From the NCBI RefSeq assembly GCF_004358665.1, contig NZ_SMZR01000003.1, positions 1-64,000 on the forward strand: 64,000 nt of DNA, read 5' to 3'. This stretch comes from Jeotgalibacillus sp. S-D1. GTDB lineage: Bacteria > Bacillota > Bacilli > Bacillales > Jeotgalibacillaceae. Shown here in pieces: positions 44,376 through 53,395 of the stretch; the first letter of the stretch is position 1, and each line of letters opens with the position of its first letter. The notes under the pieces were generated by a model that did no database searches, was not told the DNA's origin, and saw nothing but the letters and a program-made list of their open reading frames with translations. The translations under genes were made by a program, and so were the position numbers.

Positions 44376-46742
44376 ATGATTAAAAACACGATTGCTGCAA
44401 CCGCCGTAAGTATAAGTTTACTCTTCAGCATCGCTCCACAGCATTCCCTTGCCGATACGATTACTTCGACTGAAAGAAAGCACAGTCTATTCAACTCGGA
44501 AAAATATGATTACATAACGTATGACTCATTGAAAGACCAGCTCGAAGGCTTTGAAAAAGAAAGTAAGCGGGTGGACCTTGACATCACCGGACAGTCCTCT
44601 ACCGGAAAAGATTTATACACAATTACAATTGGAGAGCCTAAGTCTGAACAAAGCGAAAAGAAATACAAATTCCTGCGTAAGTTAATGAATCATAACCCTA
44701 AAAAAGCACAGGCCTACTTAAAAGCAAACCCTGATATAAAAGCGCCAATTCTTATCCACGCATCGATCCACGGGACAGAATTTGTAGGAACAGATGCAGC
44801 CATTCGTTTGATCGAACGGTTCGGGTTTGAAAATGACAAAGAAACAAAAGAAATTCTTAAAAACTTTACACTGGTAATCAATGTGAATGCCAATCCTGAC
44901 GGACGGATCGATGCAACAAGATTTAATGCGGAGGGCATCGATTTAAACCGTGATTTTATTACTCAATCACAGCCTGAAACGCAGGCAGCGGTAAAGCAGA
45001 TTGCGGAGCTTAATCCCCTTGTGCTGCTTGATCTTCATGGTTATGTAAAACAGAGGGGCGAAGCCAACCACCCGGGTCTCATTCTTCCCGGCACCCCACC
45101 TCATAATCCAAACTATGAATATGATCTTTTATATAAATGGATGAACGAACAAGCAGAAGCAATGGAAACACAACTAGTCAGTGAAAAGGAAAACTATGAA
45201 ACAGAGCTTTACACAACTATGAAAGGCACTCACATTCCTTTAAGAGATTCACCATCAGGCTGGGATGTTTATCCCCCTATTTATACCCCTGCCTACGCCA
45301 TGCTCCATGGAGGATACGGCTACACCCTGGAAGCTCCAACGAATGATCTGGATGGGGTAAAATGGCAGGTCGACGCAGTTACCGGTGCATTGAAATATGC
45401 TCTTGATAATAAGCAGGGTATGATGCGTGACCAGATAAAGATATTTGAACGCGGTGTCAGCGGAGAGCATCCTAATAATGAAGACAGTTTCTATCCTGAA
45501 AGCTATATCATCCCTGAAGATAAAAAAGATCCAACTGCTGTTAATCAAGTAATCAATCATCTGATCAAAAATGATATTAAAGTGGAAAGAGCAGTAAGCC
45601 CATTTACAGCAGACGGCGAACGTTATGAAAAAGGCGCCTATATTATTGATCTACACCAGGCAAAAGCAGGACTGGCTAATGCATTTCTTTGGGACGGTGA
45701 AGATATTACCGATGACATTGATGCCATGTATGATATTTCCGCTTGGAACCTTCCAGAGTTATGGGGATTTGAAGCAATTGAAGCCTACACTGATGTTAAG
45801 GTAAAGACATCCGAAGTACGAAAAGTAAAAGAACAAGGAAAGCTGGTTGGCAAAGGTCCTTACCAGATCCCCAATGCTTCTGTTAATGCGGTGAACCTGG
45901 TGAATAAGCTGCTCAATGAAGATGTAACTGTCAAAAAAGATAATGATGGTCATTTTTATGCAGAGGGTAAACAAAACAAGCTTCAGCAAGCAGTGAAGGA
46001 ATCCGGATTGACCTTGATTACAAAAAAAGCACCAAAACATTCGGATCAGCTGCAAGCTTTAAAAATCGCCATTGTGAAGGATGGCGGCATGGGTAAAGTT
46101 CAATCCCACGCAGGAACAAAGCTTTCCCTGGAGCGGCTTGGCTTTTCTGTAACTGAAGTTCATCCCAGGGAAGTAGCAAATGAAGGACTGGAGGATTTCG
46201 ATACATTAATTTACAGCGGAACTGCAAATCTAGTATCCTCTAATTTAAGTGAAGCAAACAAAGAATTTGGTCTTGAAAATTCAGAAGAAGTAAACAAATT
46301 CAATGAAAACATAAGAAGGTTTGTTGATAACAATGGCGGCTTTATTGCTGTAGGATCAGGCGGTTCACAAGTAGCAAAATCAGCCGGCCTGACAGAAGTA
46401 CAAGTTAATCGCGCCTCCTCAAGCAGCAATGGAATTGTAAAGGTGGATTACCTTAACTCCCCCCTCACCTCCGGCTATAAAAAGGAGGATATCGGATTCG
46501 TTTATGGTCCTGTATGGTACTCGAACACAGACAACACAGATGTTGCCGCCACCTTCTCCAGCAAAGAGGACTTCTTCTTGGCAGGTCACTGGAAGGGCAG
46601 TGAAACCGCCAGGGACAAAGCGGTAATTGTTAAAGAAAAGGATCAGCCCGTTACCTTGATTGGAATCGAAGCCGGATTTAGAAACCATACTGATTATTTG
46701 TTCCGTTTATTATCCAACTCAATATTTGAAATAAATCAATAA
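44376..46742 (+). CDS. Secreted M14-family zinc metallocarboxypeptidase, SAM-riboswitch controlled
   Basis: A 788-residue exported protein with a signal peptide (residues 1-27, ending SLADT). The M14 domain shows zinc ligands His132 and Glu135 in IHGTE, NRD at 191-193, the third ligand His221 in LLDLHGYV, and the catalytic Glu319 in GYTLEAP. The C-terminal third (from about residue 560) has a glutamine-amidotransferase-like fold with IAIVKDGGMGK and FIAVGSGGSQVA. AGGAGGA precedes the ATG. S-box control implies a job in methionine or sulfur supply, perhaps trimming peptides; the substrate is inferred only. Confidence 0.92.
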   Translation: MIKNTIAATAVSISLLFSIAPQHSLADTITSTERKHSLFNSEKYDYITYDSLKDQLEGFEKESKRVDLDITGQSSTGKDLYTITIGEPKSEQSEKKYKFLRKLMNHNPKKAQAYLKANPDIKAPILIHASIHGTEFVGTDAAIRLIERFGFENDKETKEILKNFTLVINVNANPDGRIDATRFNAEGIDLNRDFITQSQPETQAAVKQIAELNPLVLLDLHGYVKQRGEANHPGLILPGTPPHNPNYEYDLLYKWMNEQAEAMETQLVSEKENYETELYTTMKGTHIPLRDSPSGWDVYPPIYTPAYAMLHGGYGYTLEAPTNDLDGVKWQVDAVTGALKYALDNKQGMMRDQIKIFERGVSGEHPNNEDSFYPESYIIPEDKKDPTAVNQVINHLIKNDIKVERAVSPFTADGERYEKGAYIIDLHQAKAGLANAFLWDGEDITDDIDAMYDISAWNLPELWGFEAIEAYTDVKVKTSEVRKVKEQGKLVGKGPYQIPNASVNAVNLVNKLLNEDVTVKKDNDGHFYAEGKQNKLQQAVKESGLTLITKKAPKHSDQLQALKIAIVKDGGMGKVQSHAGTKLSLERLGFSVTEVHPREVANEGLEDFDTLIYSGTANLVSSNLSEANKEFGLENSEEVNKFNENIRRFVDNNGGFIAVGSGGSQVAKSAGLTEVQVNRASSSSNGIVKVDYLNSPLTSGYKKEDIGFVYGPVWYSNTDNTDVAATFSSKEDFFLAGHWKGSETARDKAVIVKEKDQPVTLIGIEAGFRNHTDYLFRLLSNSIFEINQ

Positions 46743-46747
46743 AAAAT

Positions 46748-46796
46748 AGGAGTCTTCAAGCCTGGAATCTGGCTTTGAAGGCTCCCCTTTTTATTT
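46748..46796. terminator. Bidirectional terminator
   Basis: GGAGTCTTCAAGCC and GGCTTTGAAGGCTCC pair with A and T tracts outside, between convergent genes. Confidence 0.85.
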
Positions 46797-47174
46797 AGCT
46801 GCCAAAACATATTTTGCGAGGACGGTATGGACATCATATATATTTAGCGATTTATTAAACATTTTACTTAATGGTTCACCCGCCCCTGAAATCCATATTT
46901 TCAGCTCTGCGTCCAGATCGAAGGTGCCGGCTGTTTCAATGGAAAAATGCGTAATGCTTGAGTATGGAATGGAATGATACTCGACTTTCTTCCCTGATAC
47001 CCCCTGCTTATCAATTAAAATAAGACGCTTATTCGTAAAGAGAAAAAGATCCCTGATAATCTTGTATGACTTTTCAAATTGTTCACCCTGAATCAGCAGT
47101 TTGCCATATTCTTTTTGAGCATCTTCATTTTTTACTTCTGATGCATTGCCCATTAACCCGTCAAACAGTCCCAT
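46791..47174 (-). CDS. Bacterial PH-domain protein (YvbH N-terminal type)
   Basis: A 127-residue soluble protein of the bacterial pleckstrin-homology class. FTNKRLILIDKQGVSGKKVE and YHSIPYSSITHFSIETAGTF are its signature, followed by an amphipathic C-terminal helix. The start is ATG 47174 with AGGAGG upstream. Role unknown. Confidence 0.88.
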   Translation of the reverse strand: MGLFDGLMGNASEVKNEDAQKEYGKLLIQGEQFEKSYKIIRDLFLFTNKRLILIDKQGVSGKKVEYHSIPYSSITHFSIETAGTFDLDAELKIWISGAGEPLSKMFNKSLNIYDVHTVLAKYVLAAK

Positions 47175-47325
47175 CACTAACTCCTCCTTTTTTATCCTCT
47201 ATTGTGTTAATACCAACTTAATGTGTTCATTAATCCTCTTCTTAATTAGCACCTTACTAACAATCTGAATTTTCTATTTTTTAATGATACAATTAAACCA
47301 TCAAATGAAAGGAAGGATGTCCTTA

Positions 47326-48174
47326 ATGCGAAGTGCAGAACAGTTCTACCCTTCCCTGCTGAACTGGGCCGGGGAATGCGATTGGATCCGTGTTGTTTTA
47401 CAAACAAGTTCACGAACCAACCCTCATGCCTTCAGGGATCGTTTTACTGATTACGATATTGAGTTGTATGTAAACAATCTGGAATGGTTTTTGCAGGATA
47501 ATTGGCTTTCCCATTTTGGAACACTGATTGCAGCAGCACCGTTAAAACCTGCGATCGATCAGCTGCACATAACCCGCCTGGTGCTGTTTGATGATGGAAC
47601 AAAAATGGATTTTCAGATTTATCAACTTGATCTTCTGGAAAAAGTCAGTCAGCTGCCACCTGAATACGATAACGGCTATGAGGTGCTGCTTGATAAAGAT
47701 AAGCTTACACCGCTTTTTAAGCCCCCTTCTTTTCAGGCCTATCATGTTAAGCCCCCAACGAAAGATCAATACGCCGAACTTGTTAACAGCTTCTGGTGGG
47801 ATACATCCTATGTGGCAAAAAGCTTATGGCGCGATGAGCTCTTTTTTTCCAAATATATGCTGGACAGCATTATTCGCATCAATTATTTGCAGCCGATGAT
47901 TGAATGGCATATAGGTGTTCAACACAGCTGGGGCGTTAACCCCAATAAACATGGCCGCTGGTTTAAACGCTATGTTCAGCCTGCACTTTGGACCCGCATT
48001 GAACAGACGTATGCAGGAAGTTCGGTAGAAGATAACTGGAATGCACTATTCAATACCATGAATCTGTTCAGTGAACTGGCAATTGAAGTCGGCGCTTACT
48101 TAAGCTATCCCTATGATAAAGAAATGGAAGAAAGACTGACCGCGTATTGCAAAAATATTTATACGCTCCCATAG
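47326..48174 (+). CDS. Aminoglycoside 6-adenylyltransferase-like protein
   Basis: A 282-residue nucleotidyltransferase of the ANT(6)/AadK family. The active site is SSRTNPHAFRD followed by FTDYDIELYV, supplying the Asp pair. The first residue of the usual GSR motif is replaced by Ser, which may reduce activity. The start is ATG 47326; AAAGGAAGG sits nine bases upstream, and the ATG at 47317 abuts it. Flanks are ordinary chromosomal genes, so it looks intrinsic. Whether it gives streptomycin resistance cannot be told. Confidence 0.88.
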   Translation: MRSAEQFYPSLLNWAGECDWIRVVLQTSSRTNPHAFRDRFTDYDIELYVNNLEWFLQDNWLSHFGTLIAAAPLKPAIDQLHITRLVLFDDGTKMDFQIYQLDLLEKVSQLPPEYDNGYEVLLDKDKLTPLFKPPSFQAYHVKPPTKDQYAELVNSFWWDTSYVAKSLWRDELFFSKYMLDSIIRINYLQPMIEWHIGVQHSWGVNPNKHGRWFKRYVQPALWTRIEQTYAGSSVEDNWNALFNTMNLFSELAIEVGAYLSYPYDKEMEERLTAYCKNIYTLP

Positions 48175-48355
48175 AGCAAGTATTGTTCCAAACTTCCATT
48201 TTTCCCTAAATACCTCTCTTCTTTCACCATCTTTAAATCGTTTTTGTTCAACATCATTCATCACTTTACCAGCTAATAAGACAAAATATAGCAAACAATG
48301 AATCTTTAAAATATTTACACAACTCAGGTTATGTCTTATCATTAAAACAAAGGTT

Positions 48356-48369
48356 TGAAAGCGATTACA
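48356..48369 (+). promoter_or_regulatory. CcpA cre box upstream of cstA
   Basis: TGAAAGCGATTACA matches the consensus TGWAANCGNTNWCA at every defined position. It lies 66 bp before the cstA start, in keeping with catabolite repression of cstA. Confidence 0.8.
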
Positions 48370-48434
48370 TTGCGCTTTCTGGTCTGCCTTAATAAAAAAC
48401 AATGTAACTACTACTAATGGGGGAGGTATACGAA

Positions 48435-50177
48435 TTGAATGCTATTGCGATAGCGGTTATAGGCATTTTTATTTTTATTTTAGGTTACCGGTTTTATTCA
48501 AAATTTGTGGCAGAAAAGATCTTTCGCCTGGATCCGAATTATGTCACACCTGCACATCGATATAAGGATGGCGTAGACTTTGTTCCAACGAATAAGTTTG
48601 TGTTATGGGGGCATCATTTCACCTCCGTTGCAGGGGCAGCGCCTATTTTAGGACCTGCCATTGCCGTCTACTGGGGCTGGCTGCCCGCTGTTTTGTGGGT
48701 TGTATTAGGAACGGTATTTGCAGCCGGTGTCCATGATTTTGGCACTCTCGTTGTATCTGTCCGAAACAAGGGACAATCAATTGGCACACTTGCTCATAAG
48801 CTTGTAGGCCAGCGGGCAAAAATATTATTTTTATTCATTATCTTAATTCTGGTGCTGATGGTAAATGCCGTTTTTGCATGGGTAATTGCAAACCTGTTTA
48901 TTACCTTTCCATCAAGCGTCCTTCCAGTCTTTATTCAGATTCCGCTTGCGATTTGGATTGGACATGCTGTTTATAAAAAGAATGCAAAAATGCTGGTTCC
49001 CTCTCTGATTGCTCTTGCCGTCATGTATTTTGTGGCTGTTATTGCTGCGCGTGTTGATTTTCTTCAAATTGACTTGGTCCGCTATATGGGCGGGGAAGCC
49101 GGAGCGGGGATTTTTGGTCTCGGTGCCGTGTCCAGCGCGTTTTTCATTTGGATTGTTATCTTAATGATCTATGTTTACATCGCGTCCACACTTCCTGTAT
49201 GGCAGCTGTTGCAGCCGCGTGACTTTATTAACTCTCATCAATTGGTTGTTGGATTGGCTATTTTGTATTTAGGACTGATTTTTACGAACCCTCAAATTAC
49301 AGCACCAATTACCAACCCAAATGCTGATGATGTATCCTGGTTCCCTCTTCTGTTTATTACCATCGCCTGCGGGGCAATTTCAGGGTTTCACGGACTGGTC
49401 TCCTCCGGTACATCCTCCAAGCAGCTTAATAAAGAAACAGATGCCCGCTTTGTAGGCTACCTGGGAGCGGTAGGGGAAGGCATTTTAGCACTTGTTTCGA
49501 TAATCGCCGTTATTACGCTATTCCCGACAAAGGAAGATTTCCTTGCAACCTACAGCAGTTTTCAAGCAGCAAGTGCAGGAGGTCTGGGCTCCTTTGTACA
49601 AGGTGCCAGCCAGCTTGCAACAGGCTTAGGCATTCCTGCTGAAATCGCTGCTACAATTGTTTCAATCATCGTCGTAAGCTTTGCTGCTACCACTCTTGAC
49701 ACTTCTGTTCGACTGATGCGTTACATCATTGCTGAACTCGGTTCAGAATACAAGGTGCCAGCTCTGACAAAAACGCATGTTGCTACAACGATTGCCGTTG
49801 TTTCAAGTGCAGCACTTGTGCTGATTCCTGAAGGTCCTCAAGGCTTCGGTTCAGGCGGCTACCTGCTATGGCCGTTATTCGGCACATCAAATCAGCTGCT
49901 CGCAGGAATCAGTTTACTATTGATTTCTGTTTGGCTGAAGCGCTTGGGCAGAAACTATATGATTACATTAATTCCAATGCTATTCCTGCTGTTTATGACG
50001 CTCTGGGCTATGGTTCAGCAGGTCTTGTTTACATGGGCATGGTGGGGAACGCAGTCAAACTCCCTCCTCTTTATTTTCGGGGCCATTATTATGGGATTTG
50101 CCATCTGGATTGTTATCACTGCCCTTACTGCTCTTGGAAGCAACAGCCAGCCAACAATTGACGATAACGATTTGTAA
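48435..50177 (+). CDS. cstA: Carbon starvation protein CstA
   Basis: A 580-residue membrane protein with about 15 hydrophobic segments. FYSKFVAEKIFRLDPNYVTP, DGVDFVPTNKFVLWGHHFTS and GAAPILGPAIAVYWGWLPA are diagnostic. CstA proteins import peptides or pyruvate under carbon limitation. The start is TTG 48435, six bases after GGGGGAGG; the ATG 48417 contains the ribosome site itself. A cre box is upstream. It is followed by the CC-tail protein and an ArsA-type ATPase. Confidence 0.95.
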   Translation: MNAIAIAVIGIFIFILGYRFYSKFVAEKIFRLDPNYVTPAHRYKDGVDFVPTNKFVLWGHHFTSVAGAAPILGPAIAVYWGWLPAVLWVVLGTVFAAGVHDFGTLVVSVRNKGQSIGTLAHKLVGQRAKILFLFIILILVLMVNAVFAWVIANLFITFPSSVLPVFIQIPLAIWIGHAVYKKNAKMLVPSLIALAVMYFVAVIAARVDFLQIDLVRYMGGEAGAGIFGLGAVSSAFFIWIVILMIYVYIASTLPVWQLLQPRDFINSHQLVVGLAILYLGLIFTNPQITAPITNPNADDVSWFPLLFITIACGAISGFHGLVSSGTSSKQLNKETDARFVGYLGAVGEGILALVSIIAVITLFPTKEDFLATYSSFQAASAGGLGSFVQGASQLATGLGIPAEIAATIVSIIVVSFAATTLDTSVRLMRYIIAELGSEYKVPALTKTHVATTIAVVSSAALVLIPEGPQGFGSGGYLLWPLFGTSNQLLAGISLLLISVWLKRLGRNYMITLIPMLFLLFMTLWAMVQQVLFTWAWWGTQSNSLLFIFGAIIMGFAIWIVITALTALGSNSQPTIDDNDL

Positions 50178-50251
50178 TGTAAGATGCACAAAAAGGGGTC
50201 ATGCAGGTTGTGATCCCTTTCCTGCATTTTAAGAAATGAGGTGGACTGATA

Positions 50252-50509
50252 ATGCTGGACAAGGTTAAACAGCTGATCGCCTTTTATGAAGAAGTGTTAA
50301 GCATGCCCCACAGGCAGGAAATCGCCCGTGAGCTGCGAAACGAGGATGATTTATTTTTATTGCTTCTTTATTCAGAGATGATTGGCATTCCAAACCCTGT
50401 GTACTACTACACACTTGAACTCTATCCTTATATGATCGAAAAATTTCACGACTGGCATCTGCGCATGGGCATGGAGAAATCTCCGATGACAGGTATTCGC
50501 TGTTGTTAG
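50252..50509 (+). CDS. Cory-CC-star-type small protein
   Basis: An 85-residue soluble protein ending in Cys-Cys at the last two codons. The body has RQEIARELRNEDDLFLLLLY and LELYPYMIEKFHDWHLRMG. The Cys-Cys-stop end and its place between cstA and an ArsA-type ATPase match the family called cory-CC-star. The tail suggests metal or thiol chemistry, or a delivery signal for the ATPase; function is not known. Confidence 0.8.
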   Translation: MLDKVKQLIAFYEEVLSMPHRQEIARELRNEDDLFLLLLYSEMIGIPNPVYYYTLELYPYMIEKFHDWHLRMGMEKSPMTGIRCC

Positions 50510-50540
50510 GACAAGCTCGTTTTTAAAAAGGAGAATTCGC

Positions 50541-51467
50541 ATGGAAGTATTGAAGAAAAGCATTATATTTGTAGGCGGCAAGGGCGGCGTGGGAAAATCA
50601 ACGACTGCTGCAGCAATCGCCTGGAAGTCTGCTCAGCAGGGATTTCGCACCCTGTTGATTTCAACGGACCCCGCCCATAACGTCGGTGATATTTTTGATG
50701 AAAAAATTGGCGGGAAAAATAAAGAGATCGCTAAAAATTTATATGCGCTTGAAATTGATCCTGAAATCGAAACGGCTAACTATATAAAAGGGGTTAAGGA
50801 AAACATTAAAGGCGTGGTGCACTCAGGAATGATGGAGGAGGTTCACCGGCAGCTTGATACCGCTAAAGCCTCCCCTGGTGCTGACGAAGCTGCACTGTTT
50901 GATAAGCTGATCTCCATTATATTGGAAGAAAGGATGCACTTTGACAAACTAGTCTTTGATACGGCGCCAACCGGCCATACGATTCGTTTGTTAACCCTGC
51001 CTGAGCTTATGGGGGTATGGATTGAAGGGCTGCTTGAAAAAAGAAAAAAAACCAACGAAAACTACGCAGCGCTGTTAAACGACGGGGAGCCTGTTGAGGA
51101 TCCAATCTATGAAGTGCTGCGGACACGGCAGGAACGGTTCTCTAAAGCACGGGAACTGTTATTAAATGAAAAGGAAACAGGATTTATTTTCGTCCTCAAT
51201 CCGGAGAGGCTGCCGATATTAGAAACACAAAAAGCGATTGAACTCCTGCAAAGGTACGATTTGCATGTAAAAACACTGATCATCAATAAAGTCTTGCCTG
51301 AAGAGGCTGACGGCACCTTTATGCTTGAGCGCAAAAAACATGAAAGGCAATATACTGAATTAATTAAGGACACATTCAAAAAGCAGCAATTAATCTATGT
51401 GCCCCTCTTTTCTCAGGACATTGTCAGCAAAAACCATTTAGAATGGTTCAGTGAGCATTTCAGCTGA
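50541..51467 (+). CDS. ArsA/TRC40-family ATPase
   Basis: A 308-residue single-domain ATPase. The deviant Walker A is GGKGGVGKST (residues 12-21), switch I is STDPAHNVGD, switch II is VFDTAPTGHTIRLL, and FVLNPERLPI follows. No paired second half and no arsenite operon, so it resembles Get3/TRC40-like chaperones more than the arsenite pump. It likely acts with the CC-tail protein on the CstA transporter or its biogenesis. Confidence 0.9.
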   Translation: MEVLKKSIIFVGGKGGVGKSTTAAAIAWKSAQQGFRTLLISTDPAHNVGDIFDEKIGGKNKEIAKNLYALEIDPEIETANYIKGVKENIKGVVHSGMMEEVHRQLDTAKASPGADEAALFDKLISIILEERMHFDKLVFDTAPTGHTIRLLTLPELMGVWIEGLLEKRKKTNENYAALLNDGEPVEDPIYEVLRTRQERFSKARELLLNEKETGFIFVLNPERLPILETQKAIELLQRYDLHVKTLIINKVLPEEADGTFMLERKKHERQYTELIKDTFKKQQLIYVPLFSQDIVSKNHLEWFSEHFS

Positions 51468-51496
51468 GGTAGCACATGATATTTGCAAACAAAAGA

Positions 51497-51532
51497 AAGG
51501 AAGATGACGTTTTTCATCGTCATCTTCCTCTT
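51497..51532 (+). terminator. Terminator of the cstA set
   Basis: GGAAGATGACG (51499-51509) and CGTCATCTTCC (51518-51528) pair around a T-rich loop, followed by TCTTTTC. Confidence 0.85.
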
Positions 51533-51560
51533 TTCATTGCAAAACTTTTATTAAAAACGC

Positions 51561-51690
51561 AGGTTCATTGTAGCGGAAGGCGGGGACTCCGGGACGATTA
51601 GCGGGAATGCTGAGACCCCACAGGCAAAGCCGAGGAGGCTCAGCGACCGCCGTCCGGAAAGCCTCCGCCTGGAGCGGAAATGAACCGGCC
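51561..51690. repeat. GC-rich intergenic repeat, copy 3 (inverted)
   Basis: On the minus strand it reads GGTTCATTTCCGCTCC, AGGCGGAGGCTTTCC, GTGGGGTCTCAGC, GGAGTCCCCGCCTTCCGC and ends AATGAACC, matching 8145-8261. It fills the convergent gap between the ArsA-type and osmoprotectant genes. Confidence 0.75.
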
Positions 51691-51724
51691 GCTTTATAGA
51701 GTTACTTTCAAATTATTCTAAAGT

Positions 51725-52627
51725 CTACTCTTCATCAAGCAGCCCATTGTCAACAAGCCACTCATAGGCAACGACAGATACGCTTTCCCCTTCAATATCC
51801 ACGCGGTAATTTAATTCCCGCATGATGGAACTATCCAGGTTCTCCGCTAATACAGCTGTAATGTCTTCAATTTCAGGATATTCTTCAAATACCTCCTGGT
51901 TTATTGAAATGGCTGCACGGTACGGCGGGAAAAACTGTTCATTATCCTCGAGTATAACCAGATCATAGTTTTTGATTGTGGCGTCTGTTTCAAAGGCCAC
52001 AGAAACATCCACCTGTTCATTATCCAATGCTCTCTGGGTCAGCCCAATATCCATTTGATTGATTTGTGCGGTTCCAAATTCAAAGCCGTAGGTTTCTTCC
52101 ACGCCCGGCAGTCCGTCTGCACGATTAGCAAACTCGGCGTCAGAAGCCATGGTCAGCTCGCCCGGATTTTCATTTATATATTCGGCTAAATCACTGATTG
52201 ATTCAATTCCAAGCTCCTGAGCCTGTTCACTTCTCATAGCAAGTGCATAGGTGTTATTTACCTGGGACATATTCATCCAATGAATATCATCTGCACGGTC
52301 AATGTCTTTAACCTTGTCAAAAGCCTGCTGCGGATCGGCAATCGGCTCTTCCCCCATGTAGGTGATAAGCGCGGTACCTGTATACTCCCACATCAGGTCG
52401 ACCTGCCCGTTTTCCAGGGCAGTTCTCACAACACTGCTTCCAAGATTATTCATTTGCTTGACTTTAAATCCTTCTTCTTCCAGTAAAAAGCCTGTCATCT
52501 CTGATAATAGATACTGCTCAGTAAAATTTTTGCCTCCTACCGTCACCTCTTTCCCTGCTATTCCCGAACAGGCAGAAAGGGTAACCATAGCGATCACAAG
52601 GATCATTAATGTAAGTGATTTTCTCAC
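51725..52627 (-). CDS. Osmoprotectant ABC transporter binding lipoprotein (OpuBC/OpuCC type)
   Basis: A 300-residue lipoprotein with lipobox LSACSG (Cys20). EVTVGGKNFTEQYLLSEMTG and MWEYTGTALI near residue 80 are typical of glycine betaine, choline or carnitine binding proteins, which trap the quaternary amine with aromatic residues. It is the last gene of the permease-ATPase-permease-binding-protein unit. Confidence 0.92.
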   Translation of the reverse strand: MRKSLTLMILVIAMVTLSACSGIAGKEVTVGGKNFTEQYLLSEMTGFLLEEEGFKVKQMNNLGSSVVRTALENGQVDLMWEYTGTALITYMGEEPIADPQQAFDKVKDIDRADDIHWMNMSQVNNTYALAMRSEQAQELGIESISDLAEYINENPGELTMASDAEFANRADGLPGVEETYGFEFGTAQINQMDIGLTQRALDNEQVDVSVAFETDATIKNYDLVILEDNEQFFPPYRAAISINQEVFEEYPEIEDITAVLAENLDSSIMRELNYRVDIEGESVSVVAYEWLVDNGLLDEE

Positions 52628-52653
52628 AAATCTGCTGCCTCCAATCCCAATTG

Positions 52654-53391
52654 CTATGCTTTTGCTACACGTCTTGAGCCTTTTGGCACAAGTACATATT
52701 CTAATTTACGAAGTAAATAATCAGCCAAAATAGCCATCAGGGTGACAGGGATTGCACCTGATATTAAGAAGCCGTTGTCAAATAGCTGAATGCCGGTAAA
52801 AATCCAGACACCCAATCCGCCGCCTCCCACTACATAAGCAAGCGCGGCAGTACCAATATTCAGTACGACTGCTGTACGGATACCCGCAAGGATGGAGTAG
52901 GCAGCATTCGGCAATTCTATTCGGAACAAAATCTGATGCGGCTTCATGCCCATTCCTTTAGCTGCGTCGATCAGGTTTTTGTCGATTGTATCAAGCCCAG
53001 CTACTGTATTCCTGAAAATCGGCAGAATGGAATAGATAAACAGGGCAAAAACTGCTGTTTGAAACCCGATTCCAAGCACACTGATCATCAGGGCAAGTAC
53101 GGCAAGACTGGGAATGGTCTGCCCAAAATTAACAATATTCGTGACAAGCCATTCTGCTTTTCTGAACTTTGGTCTGGTAATTAAGATACCTGCCGGAACG
53201 GCGATAAGTATGGCAAATATTGATGACACCAGTACAAGCTCAAGATGCTGTCTTAAAAGAACAAAAAAAGTACCTGTCTCACTGAAAATATACGAAAAAT
53301 ACTGATTTTTAATGGCCCAGATAAAAAATAGCAGGACCATTCCATAGATAAAAAACCGAAAGCTATTTCCGATTAACTTTTTGGTATTCAC
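52654..53391 (-). CDS. Osmoprotectant ABC permease (OpuCD/YehY type)
   Basis: A 245-residue permease with about six membrane segments. DKNLIDAAKGMGMKPHQILF is the ATPase-contact loop and RTAVVLNIGTAALAYVVGGG follows. It is paired with the permease at 54407. It lies 4 bp after the ATPase gene. Confidence 0.92.
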   Translation of the reverse strand: MNTKKLIGNSFRFFIYGMVLLFFIWAIKNQYFSYIFSETGTFFVLLRQHLELVLVSSIFAILIAVPAGILITRPKFRKAEWLVTNIVNFGQTIPSLAVLALMISVLGIGFQTAVFALFIYSILPIFRNTVAGLDTIDKNLIDAAKGMGMKPHQILFRIELPNAAYSILAGIRTAVVLNIGTAALAYVVGGGGLGVWIFTGIQLFDNGFLISGAIPVTLMAILADYLLRKLEYVLVPKGSRRVAKA

Positions 53392-53395
53392 CGGA

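Noticed and set aside
50541-51467. Arsenite efflux ATPase
   Set aside because: No arsB, arsD or arsR of the metal-sensing kind is linked, and the protein has one ATPase domain; context is carbon starvation.
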